This document shows positions 33,721-46,167 of a stretch of DNA of 64,000 nucleotides, in pieces. The notes below the pieces were generated by a model that saw only the letters and a program-made list of their open reading frames with translations, searched no databases and was not told the DNA's origin. Origin of the DNA: Stereum hirsutum FP-91666 SS1. Lineage: Eukaryota > Basidiomycota > Agaricomycetes > Russulales > Stereaceae. The translations under genes were made by a program, and so were the position numbers. The DNA is taken from positions 496,224 through 560,223 of the forward strand of contig NW_006763138.1 of the NCBI RefSeq assembly GCF_000264905.1, in the 5' to 3' direction. Position 1 is the first letter of the stretch. Every line of letters starts with the position of its first letter.

Positions 33721-34999
33721 TCACATCGTACTGAGGCTGCGGTATACGCGACAGTGAACTCTATGTGCATGAAATCAGCGCAGAGTTCGTCGAATGAAGA
33801 AAGCTCTCGCACTTGTCATATAGGAGCTCCCCCTGAGAAGAAGAAATTGAGCAGCTGGACCACGTTGTGACGTTCCATTTCACCCATCCCCACCCATCCT
33901 TTATCTGTTCCAGTTCCGCTGTCAATCAGCAACTCATGGTTGCAACTTGCGATAAGTGTGACGACAAACCTCGGGCTTCTTGTGCGGCGCCAGGACCACC
34001 AACCACCGGCATTTTGTGCTTAATTCCCATAGGAGCGAGAAGAGTTCGGAGGGAGATTCGATGAGATGCAACGCAAACGAGCATATCACCATCTCAATAA
34101 GATCGTCTGGCCGAGAGTCGCCTTCCGAGATCGTTGCAGGCACCATGGGCTCGGAACCACCGGGACCTCCCAGTGAGGGTAAGGGTAATGTGTAGATTTC
34201 GTTCGGAAGGCTGCCTTGAGCTATGTCTGTAAAGGATAGTGATGCGCAGGGAAGAGCCACCCGATCTGTAAATGCCTTTGCCGTATACTTGAAGGCCGCA
34301 CAGTTGGTATATGGTCAGAGAAGGGTCTATGTACGACTGTTGACTCACAGGATCTGCAGCCATCACACGAGGTAACGGGGTCTCTGAGGAGAGGGGTGGG
34401 TTCGGCAAGAACTCGAGCTCTGTTCTTCGTCTTGGGACGGGCTGGATTGTTTGGGTCGCATCAGAAGATTGCGTGAGGCTCTCCTTGTGGTGTAATAATC
34501 CCCTATGCCACCACTCTTTTAGGGCTATAATCGCTTCTCCGCTATAACAAAAAAAATCAATCATAAACCAAGCGAGCGAATATACAGTCAGCACATACCT
34601 GCCTGCCTAACTGTCACTCAGCAGCTCGATCAGTGGGTCAACAGGAGGACACGTACCGCACGCCATATCGAAAATGATGGGGCTTGACGCATTTGCATAC
34701 TCTTCCTTCCACCAGCTAATAATCATCAAATGTCAGTAGAAACGAATGAAATATAAAGAACGTAGTTCTACCTTGCATACCACGAGAAGAGACATTTCCT
34801 TACGCCAGGATAGTGCGGATTACGGTACGAAGCGCTGACTTTCTTATAGTACTGGCAAAGGCGAACGCAAATATTTTAATCGGAGACCGGACCAGCAGTC
34901 CTGGTAACCACTCACCTCTTCTACACCGTGCGCGGCGTAATTATCGCGCATCGAGAGCTTCAAATTTCCGGAGGTGGCGACTCTGTCCCCGCGAGACAT
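33721..34999 (-). CDS. Class I SAM-dependent methyltransferase, uncharacterised
   Basis: The ATG at 34999 gives MSRGDRVATSGNLKLSMRDN and HGVEEYYKKVSASYRNPHYP. The glycine-rich SAM loop (motif I) is spread over exons as PIIFDMACG/SGEAIIALKEW, and an acidic residue follows in motif II-like RVMAADPYTAKAF. The late strand reads EMVICSFALHLIESPSELFS, then STKCRWLVVLAPHKKPEIKD and GWGWVKWNV. The last exons end RVYRSLSTM with stop at 33721-33723. The conserved layout (YRNPHYPGVRK; HKKPEIKxGWGW) is that of a fungal family of unknown substrate. It is about 300 residues with no targeting signal. I cannot name the substrate; small-molecule or protein methylation are both possible. Confidence 0.75.
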
Positions 35000-35318
35000 C
35001 CTTGAATCGAAATACAGCTAGGGGTACAGATCGGTTGGACAAAAGCTACAGAGCTAGACACAAGTCTGTTAATATTTTACACTCCTGAAGTAACCTTGTG
35101 GCAACAGAGCACCAGCAGAATCGGGAGGAAAATACGATGACCAATTGATGGAGCGAAAGAAAGAAACTTCAACGACGTGCGCCGGTGAACTGGTTCGGAC
35201 TTTTCCGAGACTCCGACGAGCAGTGGCGAGCCCGGAGACCCTGTCGCCACTTGGTCGCCACATTCCGGCGACATTGAAACACTGACCATAGCGGTCCGAC
35301 AGGGCCTTTTCACAGGGG

Positions 35319-36041
35319 ATGACCTCTTTCATGATACAGGACCATTTGAATCGCCCAGTAACTGCGGATTGGAAGGATGATGAGAGTACATGCATATTTT
35401 GTCGGATCTCTCGACGAGAAACAACGGCTCATATTGTGTACGAGGACGAAAAGGTGATAGCCTTCCTTGGTGCGTTTTCTTCATCTCCAGCCGACTACAA
35501 GAGCCTTGTATCATAACTTCTAACATATCAATTTTATCAGATATCTTGCCCTTGCGTCCGGGTCATACACTACTTGTCCCGAAAGCGCACTACGCTCGTA
35601 TCTCAGAATTACCCTCTGAGCACGCGGCAGCGTTGGGTAAAGCAATTCCAAAGGTGTCCAACGCCTTAACCAAAGGTGCACTTGTCGATTATATGACGCT
35701 TTTATCGTGGATTTAGAAGCTGAACTCGGAAGTCCAGCTCTTGATAACACTGGACTGAACGTCGTGTGTAATCAGGAGTACGCTCAGGCTGTGTCACATG
35801 TAAGCGATTTATGTATCCCTTCTATAGTACAAACGACTGACTCGCAGGGTATTTATCGTAGGTGCACTTTCACATAATCCCTGCTCCACGACTCAACGCC
35901 ACGTCGAGCTCGACCCCAACTGTCGTTGCGCAGACATCCTTGCCCCACAAGGAGATGCATCGTAAGGAGTTCGAAGCACGTGAAGAGTTGGACTCCGACG
36001 ATGCTGCAGAGCTGGTGAAGAGGATATCGGCTCGGTTATGA
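35319..36041 (+). CDS. HIT-family nucleotide hydrolase (HINT/Hnt1-like)
   Basis: A histidine-triad protein that probably hydrolyses AMP-lysine or adenosine phosphoramidates. The ATG at 35319 (MTSFMIQDHL) is followed by the zinc-type CIFC motif in STCIFCRISRRETTAHIVYE. The core then reads VIAFLDILPLRPGHTLLVPK, ALDNTGLNVVCNQEYAQAVS, and the catalytic triad HVHFHIIPAPRL (HxHxHxx). A charged C-terminal extension (HKEMHRKEFEAREELDSDDA) ends in RISARL. About four exons. The product is about 185 residues, longer than the 115-150 typical of Hnt1, because of the N- and C-terminal extensions. Confidence 0.88.
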
Positions 36042-36649
36042 TATACGGAAAAGTTGGACAGCATGATTTCACGGAATACTCCATCACTACCTCAGAGAGA
36101 CAGACTTCAATATGCAGGAGGTCTAGAGGTTTCCTCCTCGATGAACGGACACCAACTAGGAACCAGACGAATAGCATCTCTGTCCATATCTGTAGAACCA
36201 CTCAATGGCTCCCATATTTACTTACTATCTAGGGCAATAGATACATGACTCGATTCAGGCTGGGTTGAAGGACCTGCTCTTTTCGTTTGCCACCTTGGGC
36301 CACTGCTTACGGCTCACTTGCCTGTATTCCTCAAAGCGCGCAAGTCGAATCTCTAGGCCAGCTTAGTGCGAGAGCTTTCTTTGAGAGAAATATTTGAGAG
36401 CCCACTGGTAAAGAGTGCCTGGTCATAAGTTAGGCAACCGTGATCGCAGTGGCGCGTTGTTGGAGGTTGTTGGATGCTTGCGAGTGTTTGATTCTGTTGA
36501 CCCACAAAAGCCGTCATCGCCGCCACTCTTCCCACGCCTAGCGGCGAATAAGTTTGCCACAACAACTTTGGCGCATGCGTTCATCCCGCCTGAAGCAAAC
36601 ATATCACTTCTTGCACTGGGCAAGGGCGATAGTCAAGATACACTACTCT
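36042..36649. other. Intergenic region
   Basis: About 600 bp between the HIT gene and the phosphoglucomutase gene on the same strand. It should hold the HIT 3' UTR and the mutase promoter. Short frames here show no recognisable protein. Confidence 0.4.
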
Positions 36650-39510
36650 ATGGCAAGCAAAACTCCGCTCGAAGAATTAGTCAACGAATGGCTGCGGTTG
36701 GACCAAGTACATTCCAAGTTCCTAGAGGTATCGATTGTTGCTGACCTTCTTACTACTCATTGTTTTTGTTATAGAATCCAAAGACCAGAAGAGAGATTGA
36801 AATTCTTTGGGAACATAAAGAGATTGATGAGCTGGAGAGTCGCCTGAGGTGACCTCTTAGACTCGTCTATCCTTTAACCCCGTCTAACGGCTAGAATACA
36901 TGATCGCTCAATAGAACACGAATTGAGTTCGGAACTGCAGGTGCATCACTATTTCGTGGACAATACTTCCGTAAGGAATATGCTGACTGAGCTGTACAGG
37001 TCTCAGAGGCCGAATGGAGGCGGGATGGGCGCGGATGAACGATCTCATCATCATCCAAGCTTCTCAGGTTTGTCACGACTGAGTTGTTGTTTCGACACCA
37101 GTTTTGATTGACTATGTATCTGTCAGGGACTGTGTTCCTACGTCTTGCAAGCGGTAAACAACGCAGCAGAGAGGGGCATTGTGATTGGTCATGATCATCG
37201 CCATCACTCTTCTCGATGGGCGAAGCTGACCGCTGCTGCGTTCGTCGAGCAAGGTGTCAAGGTGTATTTGCTCAAGGGACTTGTTCATACTCCTATGTAT
37301 GTCGATTTGTTTGGTTCGGGAATATAGCATCCCCACTAAGTCCTGCACAGGGTACCCTTTGGCGTCAAACAATTGCGCGCTGCCTGTGGCGTCATGATCA
37401 CGGCCAGTCATAATCCGAAGGTAAAAGTTACTGTTCAACGCTTTGTGTAATGTCTTTTGATCAAACATCATACAGGACGACAACGGATACAAAGTGTACT
37501 GGGAAAACGCCGTGCAGGTAGGCGACAATGATCCAGTTTAATGCAGCTTCATTCTCTGACGTTCTACGATAGATCATAGGCCCTCACGACAAAGGAATAG
37601 CAGCAGCTATAAGAGACAACCTGCAGCCTCGATCATGGGACGCGGGATCAATTGAGACTTCAGAACTATGTCAGGACAAGACGGACGAGCTTGTACAAGC
37701 TTATTGTACTCACGTCGGGTCATTGTCTGTTTCTCGGTAAGCGTCCCATTCACAATAGTCTAATTGACTTAATTGATGTATACCACAGATCTGTCAACTC
37801 CACTACGGATGTCAAATTTGTGAACACATCCATGCATGGTGTTGGGCATTATTTCGTTACGAAAGCATTCAAGGCCGTTGGCTTACGTCCCTTCATACCC
37901 GTCGAAGAGCAACGTGAACCGGACCCCGACTTCCCTACCGTCAAATTCCCCAACCCAGAAGAAAAAGGTACTCAAGTGTAATCTGTATGAGAACACAGTT
38001 AACACATATATCATCATGACAGGAGCACTCGTGCGTTCCAGATTATTTTTACACGCTATCCACAGAACGTGACGACGCATAGGACCTAGCTATTGCTACG
38101 GCGTCTCGGAATGATGCTTCGTACGTCCTTGCCCAGGACCCAGATGCGGACAGGTTTTCTGCCGCAGAACGAGGGTATACTTTCCGTCATTTCCTTTCCC
38201 AACCTATGCTGATATCTTATCAAAGGCCGAATGGTTGGAAAATCTTTACTGGCGACCAACTGGGCACCATTTTTGCAGGCCAAATCTTGGAGCAGTACAA
38301 AGCATCAGGGAAACCGTTGGGGAGTTATTCCTCGGACAATGTAATTTTATTTGACTCTTAACTCTTTCTCTTCCACCATACAGCCAAACTAGCCATGGTA
38401 GCATCCACTGTGAGTTCGAAGATGATTGAGAAAATGGCTGAACTGGAGGGCTTCCGATTCGTGGAATGTTTGACGGGTGCGCTACCTGAGACGTTCAGGG
38501 GCATTGAAATCCTTTTCTGACTGTTATCAGGGTTCAAGTTCATCGGCAACACCGCTCTCGACCTCGTAAAGGAGGGCTACGAGGTTCCGTTTGGTTATGA
38601 AGAAGCTATCGGGTTTATGATTGGCTCCGAAATTCGGGATAAAGACGGTGTTGCGGCTTCGGTGACTATCAAGCCACCTGTTCTGACTGCTAGATGGCTC
38701 TAACAATCTTGATAGGTCTACTTCGCGCAGATTGTCGTGTCATTACACAAGCAAGGCAAGACCGCAATGTCATATTTGCGTGAGCTTTATGACAGGCAAG
38801 TCCCAATCTCAGCGCTGTCAGGATAAATTATCTTACATGAAGCTTGCATGCAGATACGGCCACTTCCAGGTATGGAGCAGAATCACAGGGCTTTGAAAAA
38901 TTGAATCAAATACCTCCCGCAGACCAAGAACAGTTACTTTATTTGTCGGCAACCCCCTGTCATCGACCGAATCTTCGCACGCCTACGGAACTACGACGGA
39001 AAGGTTTGCGATTATCGAATTCTCTTACAGCCTATATCGCTGACCACTAAACACAAGGCTACCGAGGAGAAGCCCAGCTATCCGGAAACAATCGCAGGGC
39101 TGAAGGTCACCTCTGTCTGCGACCTCACCATCGGCTACGACACGTCCAACCCGCCGAGCTACAAACCTAGCTTACCACTGTCGTCGGGGCACATGATTCA
39201 GTTCAAAGCACAGAATGAAGATGGTACCAAGATTGTGCTCACCACTCGGTAAGAGAGACTTTCAGCTGTCGCCGACTATCAAACTAATTCGTGGTCCATT
39301 AGGACCAGCGGTACGGAGCCCAAGGCAAGATACATTTACCACTATGGTAAAGAATGTTACTGACGTTCGTTTTGTGTGATCTAGATCAAGTACTATCTTG
39401 AAGGTAGCGGCAAAGATGAGCGCATTGTCAGCCAAGTTCTAGAAGGAGTTGTCGGCGTACTGGGTGATGAGTGGTTCGAGGCTAACCATAACGGTCTGGG
39501 AATACCTTAA
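36650..39510 (+). CDS. Phosphoglucomutase/phosphopentomutase, PGM2 type
   Basis: An alpha-D-phosphohexomutase of the PGM2 branch (yeast Pgm3/Prm15), which interconverts ribose-1-phosphate and ribose-5-phosphate and, less efficiently, glucose phosphates in the cytosol. The ATG at 36650 starts [19 protein letters not shown], then [20 protein letters not shown] and the signature FGTAGLRGRM. The active-site phosphoserine loop is TASHNPKDDNGYK. The metal loop is QDPDADRF, the sugar-binding loop is [13 protein letters not shown], and the phosphate-binding loop is TRTSGTEPK followed by IKYYLEGSG. The stop TAA at 39508-39510 follows NHNGLGIP. It is highly interrupted, with more than ten short introns. 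All four functional loops are intact, so the enzyme should be active. Confidence 0.92.
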
Positions 39511-39792
39511 AGAAGAACAGCAGAATGCGCCACATGTACTCATAGATGACAGGCAAATAGTAGCACTGTACGGAGAACTAAGGTCCACACAGCAGCATTC
39601 GTTCGAAGTGTTTGCTTCCCATAGCAGTCAAGTTAAATACAAGTGACTAGCGACCCATCGTCCTATACGAGAAAGAAAACAAGTCCGTCTCACACGTCCC
39701 GGGAAAAGTCCAATCCTCCGTAGAATCTCTTGCTCCACCCTGGAACCCCAGTTCAAACCACGAGACAGTCACCTAAATCCATAGCAGGGCTC

Positions 39793-41460
39793 TCAAGCCT
39801 GGCGGTCTTGAGCGATGCGAACGATGCGGGAGTTCTGTGGTCTCCAATGTCAGCACAAAGACATAACAGTCAAATGAGGATACGTACGAAAGTTCTCTCG
39901 ACCAATGCCCGGGCTGTGGTGTTCACAGTGGACGTGCTGTTGGCACTATCTGTGCCGGAGGCGGCAGCAGTGGCAGAGGCAGCGGCAGCGGCAGAGGCAG
40001 AGCTGGCAGCGGCAGCCTTGGCCTGAATGAGTTGTACGACAGTTAGAGCTGTAGACAGACGACATAGGAGTCGAGACTCACGGCCTTAGCGGCTTTCGCG
40101 GCCTAATATAAGGAGAGGGGGACTGAGTATGAAAACCTTCGCACTGAACATATGACAACGTACAGCTTTGGCACTGGCCTTGGCGGCTTTCCCGGATGTG
40201 GTCGCCTGCGAGCAGTCATGAGCGGGAGAAATTGCATCAGAGAAAGGAGAAAGCTCACGCTCGTGGTGCTGTTGGAGGAACCAGTTGCCTGAAATAACGA
40301 CGTAAATTAGAGGAGCATGATGATATGTATGTATATGCACATACGCTTATGGTGGAGTTAGAGTTGGCGTTGCCGTTCTTGGCCGACTGAGCGGCCTGGA
40401 TGGATGATATATGTTAGTGGACTATACTTGCAGTTCGTTCGAGTGAAGTGCAAAGTTTGCTGACCTTTGCCTTTGCCTTGGCAGCAGCTGCCTTCGCCTT
40501 CTTCTTCTTCTGATCCTGGGACTTTGAGACAGTCAGCAGAGTTTCATGAAAAGAAATAGTGAATATATACCGAGGTGCTCGTGCTGTTGGAGGATGAAGA
40601 TGTTGTGGTGCTGTTAGACGAGTCGGTACTGTTGGCAGCGCTGGTAGAGTTCAAATTCGAGGAGGCGCCTTGCGAGACCTGCAAACGACCCAAACACAAT
40701 CAAAATTCCGGACTTCAACGAAAGGAGCGGGTTCGGCTTACCACGACGCAATTTGAGAAACCACCACCCGTGCGGAATGCCTGCGGTAAATTGGACTTTA
40801 GAGTTATGCTTTCTGTCTGTACTGAAGTATAACACATACCACGAGACACAAGTTTCCGGCAGCTCCACCCGTGCAGGTAGTGTTGTCGGGAAGAACGGCC
40901 GACAGTGGGTCCAAGTTGGGCTCCGAGGTCTGGTTCTGAAGGATTGAGAGGGCAAGAAACTATTGAGTACGATTGGCTCCGCGAGCATGCACTAAAGCAC
41001 ATACTGCAACACCGTTCTGCGTAATCTGGAGAGATGCGTCGAAAGCATTTCCCTTACCGGTCGCATCGACCGTGGCCGTGACTGTTGTGGAGCCATCGGC
41101 ACCGCTATAGAATCAAGATGTCAGCGAACAAGGGGAGATTGGATGTGATGAACGGAAACGTACAGAGCAAAGCTACTTCCAGTAACGTTGAAGGACCCGT
41201 CAGCCGCAGCGGGGACGGCAGTCGAGTTATCGATATTGGAGGCCACATCGATCGTACCGCAATCGGCACCGGCGAGGAACGGTTGGACGTCTGGTCTTGT
41301 ATCAGTATCGAGACGGGTACGGAGAAACTTCAAGAGCACGTACCATCCTTGGTGAACGTTCCAGCGACTCCCAGAGCCGGGATCACACCAACATCAGCAG
41401 CAACTCGCTGCGACAAAGTGAAAAGGAGAGCGGCAACCACAGAAAGTTTCGAAGAGAACA
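39793..41460 (-). CDS. Egh16/Gas1-like (DUF3129) secreted protein with a modular Ala/Lys/Ser tail
   Basis: The ATG at 41460 encodes a signal peptide (SSKLSVVAALLFTLSQRVAA). The mature domain resembles the Gas1-like/Egh16 family: VGVIPALGVAGTFTKD, AGADCGTIDVASN, DGSTTVTATVDATGKGNAF, LPDNTTCTGGAAGNLCLVSW and GGGFSNCVVV. Ascomycete members are linked to appressoria and host contact; in a basidiomycete the role is unknown. After the domain come consecutive short exons, all multiples of three and all separated by phase-0 introns: 40571-40678, 40465-40515, 40345-40395, 40259-40288, 40164-40205, 40082-40102, 39888-40022 and 39793-39834. They encode Ser/Asn/Thr-rich, then KKKKAKAAAAKAKAK-like, then Ala-rich sequence. 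The tail has many N-glycosylation sequons (NST, NSS). A TATATA at 41638-41643 lies in the promoter. Confidence 0.72.
39957..40022. repeat. Ala-codon (GCN) repeat in the Egh16-like gene
   Basis: On the minus strand this stretch is nearly pure GCC/GCT/GCA alanine codons with a few Ser, Lys and Thr, an imperfect trinucleotide repeat prone to length change. It lies in the largest tail exon (39888-40022). Confidence 0.6.
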
Positions 41461-42487
41461 TGGCGAAGAATCAAGGCAAGTGGAGAAGAGGACCGGGATC
41501 AAAGGGCGTGAAGAGAACGTGCAAAGAGGAACCTGTCCTAGAACGAATGGCGGGGAAGAAACGAACGAAGAGGAACCTGTCCTACAAGTGGGAGCGTCAA
41601 GAAGAGGTTGGGGGATAAATGGGCAGGGGCCATCTACAATATATAGGATTCCCCTGCGAAGGATTGAGTAAACCACGGGACCGAAATGGAGTTCCTCGGT
41701 CGTTGTGGAGACGAGCGGTGTACAAGGATCTTTCATGCCAAGACATTTTAAACAGCGAGGATCCCTAGCTTCTAGTTTCAAAGCATAGATTGATGTTTGT
41801 ACAGGTCCTCATTGTTCGAGTCAAAGATAGTAGTCGAACTCCTCTGTCAATACGTTCCCTTGATTACCAGATCCTTCCATAGATTTGTCCAAAGTGTCAG
41901 ACCAATACCAGTGAGTTTTGTTCTGGCATACTGTCTTCAAGAGGCATCGAAAAGGCACCGTGAGTATCGATGCCTCATTGGTGCAGCGTGAAAAAAAGCT
42001 TCTATCAGGAACCCGTAATGCCCGGGTATGGTGACCGCACTAGCATGAATGTATGAGAACGTGAGATCAGGAGTCAACCAGGAGTGAGCGGGCTCAAATG
42101 CCTCAGCCAATAAGCAATGAGCTTTTGTACCCTTGGTAACACCAACAAGTGTGCTCATTTGGGTATTCCCCGTGGGCACAGAAGGCGCTACGTTAGGTCA
42201 ACAAACATGTCTACAGGCCAGACTGGCGACATGGGCTCAGAGCCTTTCGCATGGGCGTTCTGATGCTCCACAAAAGATATCAAGCCGTGGCGGCGGCCGT
42301 CACGATTCTCACTGGCGCGAGGAAGGCTGGGAAAAACTGACAACATTATCGGGATACAGTCAAAACTAGATCCAAGCGCATCATATCTCGGCGCACAGTC
42401 TAAACAGGAAATAGTACAACAAACGCACCGCCGCATCCTCGAGCTCATACAGCATCCGATATTGTTCCTTCATGGGGTCGACAATGA
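41461..42487. other. Intergenic region: promoter of the Egh16-like gene and 3' region of MCMBP
   Basis: 1 kb between two minus-strand genes. The right part should be the 3' UTR of MCMBP and the left part the promoter of the Egh16-like gene, with TATATA at 41638-41643. Plus-strand frames here are antisense or chance. Confidence 0.45.
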
Positions 42488-44952
42488 CTACGCGCTGTTC
42501 TCAAGCCGAGCCTTCCTACGTTCCTCCAACGCCTTCGCACGAGTCCACGTATCTATACTGAGTTCCTTTTCTCCGCGCAGAAGCCCTAGCAACCTATCAC
42601 AACAATCTTTCATCAGCGATGGCCGCTCACAAAAAGAAATTGACCGAGAAGGCGTCACTCGCTGGACGGGGATTGCAGCCATGATGGAGAAGTAACTTCG
42701 AGATGTAGGTGGATCCGAAGCGGCAGATGGAGGGAAAATAAAAACAGATGGTAGATGGTAGAGACGCACCGTGCTGTGGTAATGCTGAGCTTGAGATCAT
42801 CAGATGAGAGTTTCTTGTTCGTCTTGCGGCCTTCGACAAAGTCGTCTTGAATACGCTGCAAGTAAACCAATGCCAAGAGCACACCGGTGCCAAGAAAGCG
42901 GGTAAGTATGTTTGTTCGTTGATCTACGTATGTTCTTAAATGAAGAAGGAACAGAATTTGGAATGTCCGAATAGTTATGCGGGGGGGCAAAACTGAAGAA
43001 GCGTCGAACGACTAGGGAGTTCGCTCGGCGCTGAGGAGGTACGTAATTCCGTGCGCAGTACCAACGGAATCCAATACACAAGCCGGAAAGACTTGCCTCT
43101 GAAGTGGACCCGGCGACCTCAATTTTGCCGTTCTTTGCGCCAAAAAGAAGACTTCGGAATGCGCGCATCTTGGCGGGCGTTGGCAGAGAGATCTGGCTTG
43201 CGTGCTTGTACAGATCTACGTCGGGTGCACTGGGCTGTAGAGGGACGTTGATGTCGGTCTATACATCATAAGCAATAACAATCAGACGCATCCACCATTA
43301 CTGACTGTGGCGAGAGTCACGATACGGACCTTCAGGAATGCACTCTTCTTCCCTTCCGCGAGGACTATGAACGATAGATCGGTGGGAAAGGAGAACTCGC
43401 TGAAGGGGAATTTGTAGGGCAATGACTGCGAAAGCATGACGTTCTGTACTGCCATCACGTTCAACACCCCTACAATCACGCCAAAGCTCCGTCTGAGTAA
43501 ATCAGGCAACAGTGAAGCAGCAGATTATGCGCACCTCTTTCAACAAGTTTTCCTTCCCGTACACCGCTCTCTGTGATGAGCAGAGTTGTGCCATCCGATA
43601 CTTGAAGAACTCCCGAATGAAGGTCCTCGTTCTTGCTCTCCGGAACAAATGCACTTTCGTTGAGCAATTCTAGTGAAAGTGGAACAGTAACGGATGTTGG
43701 AAGCAAGAGAGAAAGAATGTGCGATAATGCAGGAGTCAATGCGTCTGGAGAAGATGGGGAGGGGAATTGTGCAAGGGTGAGAGAGGGAGGGAGCAGCGAG
43801 CGCGTGCGAGATTGCCTGTAGAGACCGCCAGGTGAGTTAAACTCACGAATGCGATGAGATGAAGACGAACATACACCCGGGCTGTTGAAGCTAGCAGAAT
43901 CCATTCGGCAGCATCCTTATCCCCGCCCAGACTTTCATCTGCCACCCACGATACCAATTCATCTAACACGGCTTCCTCTGACGAGATTGTATCGTCGGAT
44001 TCGGAGGATAGTGTTGGGGGAAGTGCACCCATTTCGTGTGGACGCGTGAATAGGACGTGTAAAGTGGGAACATCGATGGCATTATCATCTTCAATTTCGG
44101 AGTGTAATCTGGAGAGTAAAGTCAACTCTTAGACACAAAACAAATTGGACGTGCAGACGCACGGCTCAGAAGTGAGGATTCCAACAAAGTTCAGGATATC
44201 ACATGTTTTTGGTGCATCGTTACCCGGAAGATCATACATCTGGAACGATATAGTTAAAGTTATCTGAAGGAAGAGAGTTCGTACGCCACACACCTTGACT
44301 TGAACGCCGACATGGGGGTCCTTCGTAAGTGGATTTTTGTGAGGTCTTGTTGGCTTATGCACATGGGTCGATTCCGTAGCTGGATGAATAATGGATGTCA
44401 AAATCTCGAGTGGACAGCCTTTTCTAACGCACCTGTAACGCGCTCATGCTTGTCCAAAACCTCCTTCCACCAATCACTTTCACCCGGGACACTGACCGCC
44501 CACACAACCGAGCAATCTCTCAGATCGGCATAGTTGATATCGTCTCCATCATCCTCTGCATTCGGCGAGGCGATTGCGGCTAAGCCCCAACCGGCACAAG
44601 TTCCAGACTTAGTCTTGGAAAGATACATCTCTGGCGATGGGGACGTGTCCTGTACCATGCAGCGGAAGCGAACCAGAGAGCGATCGGGGAAGCTTTCAGG
44701 TGGATGGTCGACATCAAGCGGTCGTATCTAAATAATGATAGAGAGTGCTGTCTCAGTATTCCAGTGAGTAGGAGCGAATAGGCGAGATATGACGACCTCA
44801 CGAAACGCGTCTTCAGCCTTGAAGACGTCTGAGAAATGTTTTGTTACGACTGCGGGGAACTCATTGTGGGTTTCTGCTGATTGGGCATTATAAAGCTCAA
44901 GTAGAGCCTCTGTAGGCGAGCTAAGAGCTTCGACGAGGAGCGACGAGACCAT
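42488..44952 (-). CDS. MCMBP: MCM-binding protein (MCMBP)
   Basis: A nuclear partner of the MCM2-7 replicative helicase, needed for MCM assembly, chromatin unloading and sister-chromatid cohesion. The ATG at 44952 gives MVSSLLVEALSSPTEAL and the family motif NTETALSIII. Next come RFRCMVQDTSPSPEMYL, RDCSVVWAVSVPGESDW, the internal disordered stretch and VKVYDLPGNDAPKTCDILNF VGILTSEP. IDVPTLHVLFTRP is the family signature. The C-terminal half has LLNESAFVPESKNED, LVERGVLNVMAVQNVMLSQSL, DLSFIVLAEGKKS and a C-terminal helix DRLLGLLRGEKELSIDTW. The stop is at 42488-42490. About ten introns. It is divergent from DPB3 across 228 bp that carry three MluI boxes. Confidence 0.9.
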
Positions 44953-45028
44953 TGGGGAAACACGGCAGATCAGGGTAGATGGTGGTTGGAGACAAGCCAG
45001 ACGTGACGCGCCAATTTTCGCGCCACAG

Positions 45029-45071
45029 ACGCGTTTGATCATGAGGCGCGCCGACACGCGTCTCGACGCGT
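45029..45071. promoter_or_regulatory. Three MluI cell-cycle boxes in the MCMBP/DPB3 divergent promoter
   Basis: ACGCGT at 45029-45034, 45056-45061 and 45066-45071 lies between the ATGs of MCMBP (44952) and DPB3 (45181). The third is part of the 8-bp palindrome GACGCGTC. Both flanking genes act in DNA replication, so MBF-type G1/S control is likely. Confidence 0.7.
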
Positions 45072-45180
45072 CTGAACACTTTCTGCATCCTGCGTCTTCT
45101 TGCTACACACATTATTTTCATAGTGCTTATCCTAGTTAACTTTTATCCGAAAACATAAACCCGCACCTATTTCCTCGACA

Positions 45181-45930
45181 ATGGAGGTAGACACTCACAC
45201 CGAAGAAAATGCCCCGACAGCTCCAGAACAAACAACCGAGTCGGCCCCACCTGTACCGCCAGCGGAGGAGGACGTCGAAAAGACCGCAAGCAAGACGAAG
45301 AAGCCGGTTGATATCGAACGGGAGACAGGGAAGTCTTTACTACCTCTTGCACGTGTACAGAAGATTATGAAGGCAGACAAGGTGCATGATCAATTCTGTA
45401 TGTCATTGGCTGTGCCTCTAACTTGTGTGGTTTAGGAGCTGCCCACAGTGGCAAAGGAGGCGGCGTTGATTATATCAATAGCTACAGAAGAGTTCATCAA
45501 ACGACTGGCCGAAGCGTCTCAGCTGGTGGCGAAGAGGGAGAACAGGGTGACAATACAACAGAAGGATATCGGTACGAGGGTCAACGATCGCACTATTCCT
45601 GATCACACTGACCATGAATAAACTTCTTATTATAGCTTCGGTGGTACGCAGAGGAGACGAGTTTTTGTTCTTGGACGGTGAGTTGTTTGTTCGGACGATC
45701 GGGGTGAAAGCCATACTTAGACGATGTGTGCAGAGATTATACCGTGGCCTGATGCAGCTGATGCCCCTGGACGTCGAAAACCTCGAGCTTTGGAGAAGAC
45801 GGAGACTGCTGAGAAAGAGACTGGTAAAGTCGCTCTGGATGACGTGCCAAAGGACGAGGAGCAGACTGGTGAAGGCAACGAGGGCGTTGAGGAGAAGGTG
45901 GACGAGGATGAGACCATGACCTCAGACTGA
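45181..45930 (+). CDS. DPB3: DNA polymerase epsilon subunit C (Dpb3/POLE4-like histone-fold protein)
   Basis: A small histone-fold subunit of the leading-strand DNA polymerase epsilon, paired with Dpb4; the pair binds DNA and helps parental histone transfer. The ATG at 45181 opens an acidic/Pro-rich N-terminus. The histone fold starts near residue 53 with LLPLARVQKIMKADKELPTV and continues as AKEAALIISIATEEFIKRLA and TIQQKDIASVVRRGDEFLFL, then DEIIPWPDA. The tail is Glu/Lys-rich (DVPKDEEQTGEGNEGVEEKV) and ends in MTSD. Four exons with introns after KADK, KDI and FLD. CHRAC15/CHRAC17-like chromatin-remodelling subunits share the fold, so a dual Pol epsilon/CHRAC role is possible. Confidence 0.87.
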
Positions 45931-46167
45931 ATCCTATATAGTATCTGTTGATTTTTATTTGATGAGTGTAAGATAATGCGAGGCCTTCTCGTGGTGAGGC
46001 GATGGGCCACAAGACAAGTGGTTTGCCGCTGTGGCGACGGAGATAAAGCAAGGCGCGTGAACTTACATCATAAGGATTTCGATTTTGATTGCATACGCGT
46101 CTGTACGAATCCACACGACGTCCGGCCAGTCTTGCTCAACGCAACCCACGACGTCCTCACCGTCGAG

